From JACRBK01 sp964427955 (GTDB taxonomy: Bacteria; Chloroflexota; Anaerolineae; Aggregatilineales; Aggregatilineaceae): a DNA stretch of 14,178 nt. The translations under genes and the position numbers were made by a program. The notes below the pieces were generated by a model. The model saw only the letters and a program-made list of their open reading frames with translations, ran no database searches and was not told the origin of the DNA. This document shows, in pieces, positions 6,319 through 12,662 of this stretch. The DNA lies in contig CAYRWY010000113.1 in the NCBI GenBank assembly GCA_964427955.1, positions 1-14,178 on the forward strand, given 5' to 3'. Within the stretch, counting starts at the first letter, position 1. The number at the start of each line of letters is the position of its first letter.

Positions 6319-7085
6319 TGCGCGTTTTCGGTGTTCAACTGCGCAAAGAGCTGCTCGAGCTGTGGCGCACCCGCAAGCTGATCGTGGTGCTGGCGGTGCT
6401 GGTCGCCTTCGGGTTCATGTCGCCGATCCTCGCCAAGATCACCCCGGATCTGATCGAGTCGATGAGCAAGGACCAGATGAGCGGGGTGATCATCCAGATC
6501 CCCGAACCGACGTACAAGGACGCCATCGACCAGTTCATCAAAAACATGACCCAGTTCGGGCTGCTGCTGGCGGTGCTGATGAGCTTTGGCACGGTGGTGG
6601 GCGAGCGCGAGCGCGGGCAGGCGGCGCTGATGTTCCCGCACCCGCTGCCGCGGGAAGTGTTCGTGCTGGCGAAGTTCGCGGCACTGATCCTGCTGTTCGC
6701 CGGCGGGCTGCTGCTCAGCGCGGGCGCGACCTATCTCTACACGGCGCTGCTGTTCGAGGCCCCCGATCCCGGCGGCTTCGCGGCGCTGGTGGCTTTGATG
6801 ACCCTCTGGCTGGCGGGCTGGGTGGCGCTGTCGCTGCTGGCCAGCACCTTAGGGCGCTCGATGACGGGCGCGGGCGGGATCGCCTTCGTGTTCGTGCTGA
6901 TCGTGCTGCTGGCCGGGACGTTCACGCATCTCGCGCCCGGCACGCTGCTGGACTGGGGCCGCGCGCTGGCGGTTGGCGATCATGCTCCGGCCCGCTGGGG
7001 CGCCCTGATCGTCGCGCTGGCGATCTCGGTGTTGGCCGTCGGCGGAAGCTGCGTGCTCCTGCGGCGTCAGGAGATCGACGCGTAG
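6318..7085 (+). CDS. ABC-2 type transporter permease
   Basis: This 255-aa integral membrane protein has six predicted helices: about 21-40, 80-95, 114-145, 154-178, 184-203 and 228-249. An extracytoplasmic segment (41-79) lies after the first helix. The N-terminal amphipathic stretch QLRKELLELWRTRK and the cytoplasmic motif VGERERGQAALMFPHPLPREVF between helices 2 and 3 are typical ABC-2 features. That motif is the E-loop that contacts the ATPase. ATG 6318 is chosen because it overlaps the ATPase stop (TGATG) and is preceded by GAGGGGG at 6304-6310; GTG 6315 is a possible alternative, and the much longer open frame upstream is a shadow of the ATPase gene. It forms the third gene of the unit starting at 5201. 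The next gene, at 7135, is convergent, and no terminator is evident between them. Confidence 0.9.
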   Translation: MRVFGVQLRKELLELWRTRKLIVVLAVLVAFGFMSPILAKITPDLIESMSKDQMSGVIIQIPEPTYKDAIDQFIKNMTQFGLLLAVLMSFGTVVGERERGQAALMFPHPLPREVFVLAKFAALILLFAGGLLLSAGATYLYTALLFEAPDPGGFAALVALMTLWLAGWVALSLLASTLGRSMTGAGGIAFVFVLIVLLAGTFTHLAPGTLLDWGRALAVGDHAPARWGALIVALAISVLAVGGSCVLLRRQEIDA

Positions 7086-7096
7086 GGGAAAGCAAC

Positions 7097-7128
7097 TCAA
7101 CGCAGAGACCGCAGAGAGGGGCCAGGGG
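7097..7128 (+). repeat. dispersed short repeat, copy A
   Basis: This 32-base stretch matches 10494-10525 at 26 of 32 positions without gaps (both begin TCAACGC and end CCAGGGG). Inside it, the 9-mers CGCAGAGAC and CGCAGAGAG are in tandem (7101-7118). It lies in the 49-base gap between two convergent genes, a normal site for such elements. Confidence 0.6.
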
Positions 7129-7134
7129 TGAGGG

Positions 7135-8823
7135 CTACTCCTGCGGCAGGGTAGCGCAGCCGCTGGTCTCGTTCACTACGTCCTCGCGCACCCACCCGCT
7201 GCCATCCAGCAGTTTCCACCACCGGAAGCCGTCCGAGCCGGTGCGCTGGGCGTTGGCCGTGGCCGAACCGGTCAGCGTGCCGGTGACCGAGTCACCGGTG
7301 CTGGGACCGCTGCGAATGCGCGCGGTGGACCCGGTGGGGGTGATGGTGCAGATCGACTTGAGCAGCGGGTTGACGGCAGCCGGGGTAGCGGTCCTGGCGT
7401 CGGCGGGCGGCGGCGTGGGCGACCGGAACGCCGTGGGCGGGATCAGGGTGGGCGCGACGGTGGGCGGCGCGATCCCGTCGCCGGACGTCTCGCGAAGCTG
7501 CCATTCGAGCACGTCCCCGCGCGATCCGGCCCCGATCACGAAGTTCCCATCCGGGCTGTAGGCCACACTGCTGATCCCCATATCACTCTTGAGCTTCTTC
7601 ACGATCTTCTTGTCGGCGATATTCCAGATCCACACGTCGTCGAAGAAGTTGCCCATCGCGATCTCGTTCCCATCCGGGCTGTAGGCAAGACCCTGGATCG
7701 AGAAAAAGGTTTCGTTCACTTTCTGCGTGCGGACGAAGTGCAGGCCGGACTCGTCAACATCGTAAAATTCGAGCGTGTCGTTCCGCCCAATGACCAGCGT
7801 ATTCTGGTGGGGGTGGAAGGCGAGCACGTCGGTGGAGGTGGCATTCGTTTCGCCGCCGAAGACCTCTCGCCCGGTGGTCGTGTCCCAGACGAACAGGGTG
7901 CTGCCGCTGCTCGCCCCTACGACGAACCGTCCATCCGGGCTGAAGAGCAGATGGCTGAGGTAAGCGTCGGTGGCATCCAGGCGGCGGATCACCGATCCAT
8001 CGTCGGCGGAGACCAGCAGCATTTCGTCACTGTAGTTATTGTAGACCAGGGTGGTGCCGTCGGGACTCTGCCCGAAGCTGCTGCACCGGCAGTCGAACTG
8101 GCGGAGGACATGCCCGTCGCTGGTCGCATAAAAAGTCATGGCCGTGCCGTCGTTGGTCACGATCTGCTGCGAGTCGGGTGTGAAAAACAGCGAGTTGGTC
8201 GAGAAGTTCTGCTCGATAACGGCTACTTTCGCGCCGCTTTGCACGCTCCAGAGGAATATCCCATCGCTCGATGTCCCGGCGATCAGCTTGCCATCCGGGC
8301 TGTAGCGGAGCAGATCCGGCGCGAAGGTCGGTCCCTGGAACGAACGCCCGGATTCAACGGTATTGGAGCCGGTGATGTCGCTGATCTGGCTGTTCACATT
8401 GTCGAGCAGATTGCTCACTCCTCCCATGCTCGTGGTCACAGCGATCAGCGGCACCGCGACTGTAATGATCGTCACGAGAAGGGTAATCAGGCACGACGCC
8501 GTGCTAATCCCGCCAATCAGACAGCCCGTTTTTTTGACGGCAGATGCCGTGGGAACCCCGGCCTGGTAGACGTGCACTGAACTCTGCTGGAAGGTCGTCC
8601 GCGCCGTCTGGATTTCATCCGCATTTTCGACGGCCTGTTCGATGGCGCGCAGCAGTCCTTCGCGCCAGGCGTCCGGGCTGGTGGCACGAGTGAGCTGTTC
8701 GGGCACCTGGAGCGGGGAACCGCAGTATTTGCAGGCCAGGTTAGGAGCAATCGGTTGGCCGGTATATTCGATCTTGGTGATGCCGCCGCAGTTGGTGCAC
8801 TGGAGGGAATAAGTGTTCTGCAT
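7135..8823 (-). CDS. zinc-ribbon / transmembrane / WD40-like propeller / SH3b protein
   Basis: This 562-aa protein has a mosaic architecture. Residues 9-34 form a zinc ribbon (C9-x2-C12 and C31-x2-C34). Residues 50-95 are helical. Residues 101-130 are a single hydrophobic membrane segment preceded by two Lys, which predicts the N-terminus in the cytoplasm and the rest outside. Residues about 160-440 hold seven propeller blades, most carrying the SPDG turn (such as YSPDGKLIAG, FSPDGRFVVG, YSPDGNEIAM). A Pro/Thr-rich linker follows, then a C-terminal SH3b domain (TARIRSGPSTGDSV, then WWKLLDGSGWVRED) of the kind that binds cell-wall material. I chose the start at 8823 because AGGAG lies about 10 bases upstream and the zinc ribbon begins there; an upstream in-frame start would add 33 residues of unlikely sequence. 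The role is unknown; a membrane-anchored envelope scaffold or sensor is plausible. It is convergent with the permease and divergent from the nucleotidase. Confidence 0.87.
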   Translation of the reverse strand: MQNTYSLQCTNCGGITKIEYTGQPIAPNLACKYCGSPLQVPEQLTRATSPDAWREGLLRAIEQAVENADEIQTARTTFQQSSVHVYQAGVPTASAVKKTGCLIGGISTASCLITLLVTIITVAVPLIAVTTSMGGVSNLLDNVNSQISDITGSNTVESGRSFQGPTFAPDLLRYSPDGKLIAGTSSDGIFLWSVQSGAKVAVIEQNFSTNSLFFTPDSQQIVTNDGTAMTFYATSDGHVLRQFDCRCSSFGQSPDGTTLVYNNYSDEMLLVSADDGSVIRRLDATDAYLSHLLFSPDGRFVVGASSGSTLFVWDTTTGREVFGGETNATSTDVLAFHPHQNTLVIGRNDTLEFYDVDESGLHFVRTQKVNETFFSIQGLAYSPDGNEIAMGNFFDDVWIWNIADKKIVKKLKSDMGISSVAYSPDGNFVIGAGSRGDVLEWQLRETSGDGIAPPTVAPTLIPPTAFRSPTPPPADARTATPAAVNPLLKSICTITPTGSTARIRSGPSTGDSVTGTLTGSATANAQRTGSDGFRWWKLLDGSGWVREDVVNETSGCATLPQE

Positions 8824-8860
8824 AAGGTCCGATCTCCTGAGATTCCTGCCTGACAAGTGG

Positions 8861-8866
8861 ATTATA
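8861..8866 (-). promoter_or_regulatory. -10 box upstream of the reverse-strand propeller gene
   Basis: The reverse strand reads TATAAT from 8866 to 8861, 37 bases before the gene start, in an AT-rich segment. No good -35 hexamer stands at 16-18 bases (candidates read ACTGCT or CTGCTT), so this is a tentative call. Confidence 0.4.
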
Positions 8867-8947
8867 ATGGAGGACAGGACGAAAGCAGTATAAATACTTC
8901 TTAAAAATTTGTAGGGTGTCATTCCTGTATTTCACCCCCGTTCGCGT

Positions 8948-8953
8948 TACAAT
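8948..8953 (+). promoter_or_regulatory. possible -10 box of the nucleotidase gene
   Basis: TACAAT stands 37 bases before the GTG start at 8991. I find no matching -35 hexamer at normal distance. The 167-base divergent gap 8824-8990 holds this candidate, the reverse-strand TATAAT and no repeat or terminator that I can see. Confidence 0.25.
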
Positions 8954-8990
8954 ACCGCCGGATCACTTTACTCGTGGAGCAGAAACGAAC

Positions 8991-9977
8991 GTGGACCTCA
9001 CGCAAGAACTTGAAATCACCAAGACGATTGCCCGCATGGCGGCGGGGATTTGCCAGACCATCCAGGCCGAGCTGGTCAACCCCGCGCAAAAAGACGGGCG
9101 TGAACCCGTCACCATCGCGGATTACGCCTCGCAGGCCGTGATCGGGAATGCGCTGGCCGAAAACTTCCCGGACGATGCGGTGCTGTCCGAAGAACGATCC
9201 GAAGAATTCATGCTGCTGCTCAACGACGATCAGCGCGCCAAGGTGCAGCGGTTCGTGACCGACGCGCTGGGCGGTTACGTGTTCGAGGAGCAGATCTGCG
9301 CCTGGCTGGATTTTGGCAAGCAGAAGGAATCCGAGCGGACCTGGATTGTCGATCCCATCGACGGCACGAAGGGCTTTTTGGGGCTGCGCCATTACTGCGT
9401 GGCGATTGGCCTGATGATCGACGGGGAGCCGCAGTTGGGGGTGCTGGCCTGCCCCGGCTTCTACAGCGACGAGGATAATCCCCCCGAAGACCTGGGCGCG
9501 CTGATCTATGCCCAGCAGGGCGGCGGCGCGTTCCTGGAGCCGCTGAGCGGGGGTCCGGCTATGCCGATCCACGTTTCCGCGGTTACGGACCCGCTGCGGG
9601 CCACGCTGCTGACCAGCTATGAATCCGGCCACACCGACATGAGCTTCTTCAACGCCGTGACGCTGGAACTGGGCCGCGGCGCGGATGCCCCGACCCGCGC
9701 GCTGGACAGCCAGGATAAACACGGGATGATCGCCGCCGGGATGGGCGAGGTTTATCTGCGGCTGGTCCCCGAACCGAATTTCCGCGAAAAGCTGTGGGAT
9801 CACGCCGCCGGATACGCTATCGTCAGCGCCGCGGGTGGGCGCGTGAGCGACATCCACGGCCAGCCGCTCGACTGGACTGCCGGACGCAAACTATCCAACA
9901 ACCGGGGGGTGTTGATGACCAACGGCTACGTGCACGACGCCGTGTTGGACGCCATCGCCCGCACCGGCATCGAGTAG
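8991..9977 (+). CDS. inositol-monophosphatase family, HAL2/CysQ-like 3'(2'),5'-bisphosphate nucleotidase
   Basis: Metal-dependent phosphatase of 328 aa. The family motifs are intact: D44 in EPVTIADYASQAV, the acidic pair E67-E68 in LSEER, D121 and D124 in WIVDPIDGTKGF, and D270 in LWDHAAGYAIVSAAGG. The GTKGF ending of the main motif and the long insert between the first two motifs are more typical of HAL2/CysQ enzymes than of inositol-1-phosphatase. HAL2/CysQ enzymes convert 3'-phosphoadenosine 5'-phosphate (PAP), from sulfate assimilation and sulfotransfer, to AMP. Substrate preference cannot be fixed from sequence alone. GTG 8991 is chosen as start: GGAG at 8976-8979 precedes it, and residues upstream in the open frame look non-coding (VRVTIPPDHFTRGAE). 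The radical SAM gene follows after 13 bases, so the two are probably co-transcribed. Confidence 0.85.
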   Translation: MDLTQELEITKTIARMAAGICQTIQAELVNPAQKDGREPVTIADYASQAVIGNALAENFPDDAVLSEERSEEFMLLLNDDQRAKVQRFVTDALGGYVFEEQICAWLDFGKQKESERTWIVDPIDGTKGFLGLRHYCVAIGLMIDGEPQLGVLACPGFYSDEDNPPEDLGALIYAQQGGGAFLEPLSGGPAMPIHVSAVTDPLRATLLTSYESGHTDMSFFNAVTLELGRGADAPTRALDSQDKHGMIAAGMGEVYLRLVPEPNFREKLWDHAAGYAIVSAAGGRVSDIHGQPLDWTAGRKLSNNRGVLMTNGYVHDAVLDAIARTGIE

Positions 9978-9990
9978 GATCACCCGCGCC

Positions 9991-11202
9991 ATGCCCGCCT
10001 GGCTGCACGAGCAGTTGGTGCTCACGTCCGCCCCGCGCAGTGGTGTGCCACCGCTGGCCAAGGTGTATATCGAGCCGACCAGCCGCTGCAACCTCGCCTG
10101 CCGCACCTGTATGCGCAACGCCTGGGGCGAACCCCTGGGCGACATGAGCGCGGCGACGTTCGCGCAGATCATCGCGAGCCTGCGCGCGCTCGATCCGCGT
10201 CCCACGGTCTTTTTTGGCGGGATCGGTGAGCCGCTGTTCCATCCCCACATCCTCGACATGGTGGCGCAGGCCAAAGCCGTCAGCGCCGCCGTCGAACTGA
10301 TCACCAACGGCACGCTGCTGGACGAAGATCGCGCGCGGGCGCTGATCGCCGCCGGGCTGGACCGGCTGTGGATCTCGCTGGACGGCGCGACGCCCGAAAG
10401 TTATGACGACGTGCGGCTGGGGGCGGAGTTATCCCCGGTGGTCGCGAATATCGCCCGGTTGCGCGAGTTGGCGGCAGAACATGCGAAAACGATTCAACGC
10501 GGAGCACGCAGAGAAAGTCCAGGGGAAAAAGAGAGCGGGCCTACGCTTGAAATCGGGATTGCGTTCGTCGCCATGCGGCGCAACCTGGCCGATCTCCCGG
10601 CGCTGCTGCGGCTGGCGAAAACCCTGGGGGCGGCGCGCTTCATGGTGACCAACGTGCTGCCGTATACCCCGGCCATGTGTGCCGAAGTGCTGTACGCGCG
10701 GGCGCTGAGCAACAACTACTATGAATTGGTCCCCGATCTGCCGGACGTGAGCCTGCCCAAGATGGATCGCGATCCGGCCATCAGTGCGGTGATCCGGCAG
10801 GGCGTGTACGACGCGTGGCAGGCGGGACCGGATGGGCATCCCCCCCGGGAGATGACCAACCGCTGCCCGTTCATCGACGGCGGGGTGCTGGCGGTCGGCT
10901 GGGATGGCGGCGTCAGCCCGTGTCTGCCGCTGCTGCACAACGTGACGAGCTATCTGCACGGCTGCGAACGGCTGGCGCGGCGCTACGTGATCGGCAGCAT
11001 CGACACGCACCGCCTGGACGATCTGTGGAACGACAAGGACCACCGCGCCTTCCGCGAGCGGGTGCACGATTTCGACTTTTCGCCATGTGCGTACTGCGAC
11101 GGCTGCCGCCTGTCCGAAACGAACGAGCAGGACTGTTTTGGCAACGATTTTCCGACGTGCGGCGGCTGTTTGTGGGCGCAGGGGATTGTACAATGTCCAT
11201 AA
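9991..11202 (+). CDS. radical SAM/SPASM protein, possibly a tungsten-cofactor oxidoreductase maturase
   Basis: This 403-aa enzyme has the radical SAM cluster motif C33-x3-C37-x2-C40 in EPTSRCNLACRTC. The GGIGEP segment follows, which helps bind S-adenosylmethionine. A SPASM-type C-terminal domain has Cys at 292, 311, 366, 369, 372, 382, 390, 393 and 402, for auxiliary Fe-S clusters. The ending (QDCFGN, PTCGGCLWAQGIVQCP) reminds me of the cofactor-modifying protein found with tungsten aldehyde:ferredoxin oxidoreductases; this is from memory and no oxidoreductase gene is in the window. SPASM proteins usually modify peptides or proteins. Residues about 166-182 (IQRGARRESPGE and flanks) are basic and polar, and are encoded by a dispersed repeat that seems to have inserted in frame. 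The ATG is 13 bases after the nucleotidase; a terminator follows at 11242-11265. Confidence 0.85.
   Translation: MPAWLHEQLVLTSAPRSGVPPLAKVYIEPTSRCNLACRTCMRNAWGEPLGDMSAATFAQIIASLRALDPRPTVFFGGIGEPLFHPHILDMVAQAKAVSAAVELITNGTLLDEDRARALIAAGLDRLWISLDGATPESYDDVRLGAELSPVVANIARLRELAAEHAKTIQRGARRESPGEKESGPTLEIGIAFVAMRRNLADLPALLRLAKTLGAARFMVTNVLPYTPAMCAEVLYARALSNNYYELVPDLPDVSLPKMDRDPAISAVIRQGVYDAWQAGPDGHPPREMTNRCPFIDGGVLAVGWDGGVSPCLPLLHNVTSYLHGCERLARRYVIGSIDTHRLDDLWNDKDHRAFRERVHDFDFSPCAYCDGCRLSETNEQDCFGNDFPTCGGCLWAQGIVQCP
10494..10525 (+). repeat. dispersed short repeat, copy B, inside the radical SAM gene
   Basis: This copy matches 7097-7128 at 26 of 32 positions. It contains two imperfect 9-mers, CGCGGAGCA and CGCAGAGAA (10498-10515). 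It is read through in frame and encodes about residues 168-178 of the radical SAM protein. The flanking residues (ELAAEH before, PTLEIGIAFVAM after) look like normal enzyme sequence. Confidence 0.6.
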
Positions 11203-11209
11203 TAGTAGT

Positions 11210-11233
11210 CAGTTTTCAGTGAACAGTGATCAG
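11210..11233 (+). repeat. heptamer tandem repeat (CAGTnnn)
   Basis: CAGTTTT, CAGTGAA, CAGTGAT and a partial CAGATCC follow one another with a 7-base period from 8 bases after the radical SAM stop codon. This resembles the short tandemly repeated heptamers (STRR) known from cyanobacterial and other intergenic regions. Confidence 0.5.
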
Positions 11234-11241
11234 ATCCATAG

Positions 11242-11265
11242 GGGCGCTGCTTGCTGCGCCCTTTT
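11242..11265 (+). terminator. rho-independent terminator after the radical SAM gene
   Basis: GGGCGC (11242-11247) pairs with GCGCCC (11256-11261) around an 8-base loop and is followed by four T. The stem is short but all G/C. It separates the nucleotidase/radical SAM unit from sbcDC. Confidence 0.65.
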
Positions 11266-11276
11266 GGGAAAAGGCA

Positions 11277-11360
11277 ATGGACGACGATCCTGATGTGGGG
11301 CTGGAGTTCAAGCCGGAGATCGCCGAACGGTTGCGCGAGTTGGGGCTAGATGAGGTTTAA
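11277..11360 (+). CDS. possible 27-residue small protein upstream of sbcD
   Basis: ATG 11277 to TAA 11360 gives 27 residues (MDDDPDVGLEFKPE, then IAERLRELGLDEV). Codons are G/C-rich in the third position like the real genes here, and the C-terminal half would form a charged amphipathic helix. AAGG lies 3 bases before the ATG, which is close for a ribosome binding site. The frame is open back to 11223, so a GTG start at 11226 is possible, but that part overlaps the heptamer repeat and terminator. It could be a genuine small protein, or the decayed tail of a lost gene. Neither function nor family is recognised. Confidence 0.35.
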   Translation: MDDDPDVGLEFKPEIAERLRELGLDEV

Positions 11361-11385
11361 AGCTGACGGCTGAAAGCTGAGAGCT
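11361..11385 (+). repeat. heptamer tandem repeat (RGCTGAN) at the sbcD ribosome binding site
   Basis: AGCTGAC, GGCTGAA, AGCTGAG and a partial AGCT run with a 7-base period directly after the preceding TAA. The GAGAG formed at the end (11379-11383) is the only Shine-Dalgarno-like sequence for sbcD, 6 bases before its ATG, so the repeat appears to supply the ribosome binding site. Confidence 0.5.
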
Positions 11386-11389
11386 ATTC

Positions 11390-12628
11390 ATGACTGATCC
11401 AATCCGTTTGCTGCACTTCGCCGATGTGCATATCGGCATGGAAAACTACGGGCGCACCGATCCGGCGACGGGCGTCAGCACGCGCGTGGTGGACTTCTTG
11501 CGCCGCCTGGACGACATGATCGCCTTTGCGCGCGATCACGAGGTGGACCTGGCGATCTTCGCCGGGGACGCCTTCCGCTCACGCAATCCCACGCCGACCT
11601 TCCAGCGCGAATTCGCCTTTCGCGTGCAGGACCTGGCGGCGTTGTGCCCGGTGGTGCTGCTGGTCGGCAATCACGACCTGCCGTCGATTGAGCGGCGCGC
11701 GTCCAGCATCGAAATTTACGAGACGCTCAACGTCCCGAATACCATCCTGGGACGCGATTATGCGCTTCAGACGGTCGAAACGCGGCGCGGCCCGGTGCTG
11801 GTCGCCACCGCACCGTACCCCTCGCGCTACCACCTGATGCGCGGGATGGAGCTGCCGCACAACAAGACCATCGCCGAGATCGACGCGCTCCTCGAAGAAC
11901 ACCTCAACGCCCGGCTGCTGCAACTGGCCGAAGAAGCCAGCCAGTACGACATGCCGCGCGTGCTGACCGGGCATTTCAGCGTCTCCGGGGCGAGCTTCGG
12001 CAGCGAGCGCAGCGTCATGCTGGGCCGCGACTCGACGGTGATGCTGAGCACGGTCGATCACCCGGCGTGGGATTACGTGGCGTTGGGCCACATCCACAAG
12101 CACCAATGCCTGACGCTGGGCCGGGCCGGATCGCCGCCCGTCGTCTACAGCGGCAGCATCGAGCGCATCGACTTCGGCGAAGAATCCGATCCGAAGGGCT
12201 TCGTCTGGGTGGAACTGGAACGGGGCCAGGCGCACTGGAAATTCATCGAGATCGACAGCCGCTCGTTCGTGACCCTGCGCGTGGACGTGCAGCAGGCGGG
12301 GAATCCGACCCAGGTGGTGCTGGACCAGATCGCCCGCCACGACCTGCGCGAGGCCGTCGTGCGCGTGATCCTCACCGCCGACCCGGAGTCCGACCTGCTG
12401 ATCCAGGATCGCGTGATCCAGCAGGCGTTGATCGACGCCGGAGCCTATCACATCGCCGCGCTGGTGCGCCGCGTGGAGCGTCCCGCCCGGCTGCGGCTGG
12501 GCGCGTCGCCCGAAGGGCTGGACGCCGAGCAGTTACTCGAACGCTATCTCATCACCAAAGAAATGCCCTCCGAGCGGATCGACGTGCTGCTCGATCATGC
12601 GCGGCGGATTTTCGGCGCGGAAGACTGA
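11390..12628 (+). CDS. sbcD: SbcD/Mre11 exonuclease subunit
   Basis: Mre11/SbcD is the Mn-dependent nuclease that pairs with the Rad50/SbcC ATPase to process DNA ends, hairpins and blocked breaks. The calcineurin-like phosphoesterase motifs are complete: D12-x-H14 (FADVHIG), D60 (FAGDAF), N94-H95-D96 (VGNHDLPS), H195 (LTGHFSVSG), and H234-x-H236 (ALGHIHKHQ). The phosphodiesterase core spans about 1-270, and residues 270-412 are the capping and Rad50-binding region. The length (412 aa) is normal. GDAF replaces the more common GDLFD, without loss of a metal ligand. The start ATG is preceded by GAGAG contributed by a heptamer repeat. sbcC starts 34 bases downstream, so the pair is an operon. No LexA-like box is visible upstream of it, unlike nurA and herA. 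Confidence 0.94.
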   Translation: MTDPIRLLHFADVHIGMENYGRTDPATGVSTRVVDFLRRLDDMIAFARDHEVDLAIFAGDAFRSRNPTPTFQREFAFRVQDLAALCPVVLLVGNHDLPSIERRASSIEIYETLNVPNTILGRDYALQTVETRRGPVLVATAPYPSRYHLMRGMELPHNKTIAEIDALLEEHLNARLLQLAEEASQYDMPRVLTGHFSVSGASFGSERSVMLGRDSTVMLSTVDHPAWDYVALGHIHKHQCLTLGRAGSPPVVYSGSIERIDFGEESDPKGFVWVELERGQAHWKFIEIDSRSFVTLRVDVQQAGNPTQVVLDQIARHDLREAVVRVILTADPESDLLIQDRVIQQALIDAGAYHIAALVRRVERPARLRLGASPEGLDAEQLLERYLITKEMPSERIDVLLDHARRIFGAED

Positions 12629-12662
12629 TCGCGCCGCCGCCCACGAAAAAAAGGTTTTGCTT

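Noticed and set aside
7738..8580. 280-codon forward frame inside the propeller gene
   Set aside because: The reverse frame shows seven SPDG-type blades and a zinc ribbon; the forward frame has no recognisable domain.
11217..11235. LexA-like box in the sbcD upstream region (GAACAGTGATCA)
   Set aside because: Only the GAAC half matches; the second half reads ATCA and the bases belong to a heptamer repeat.
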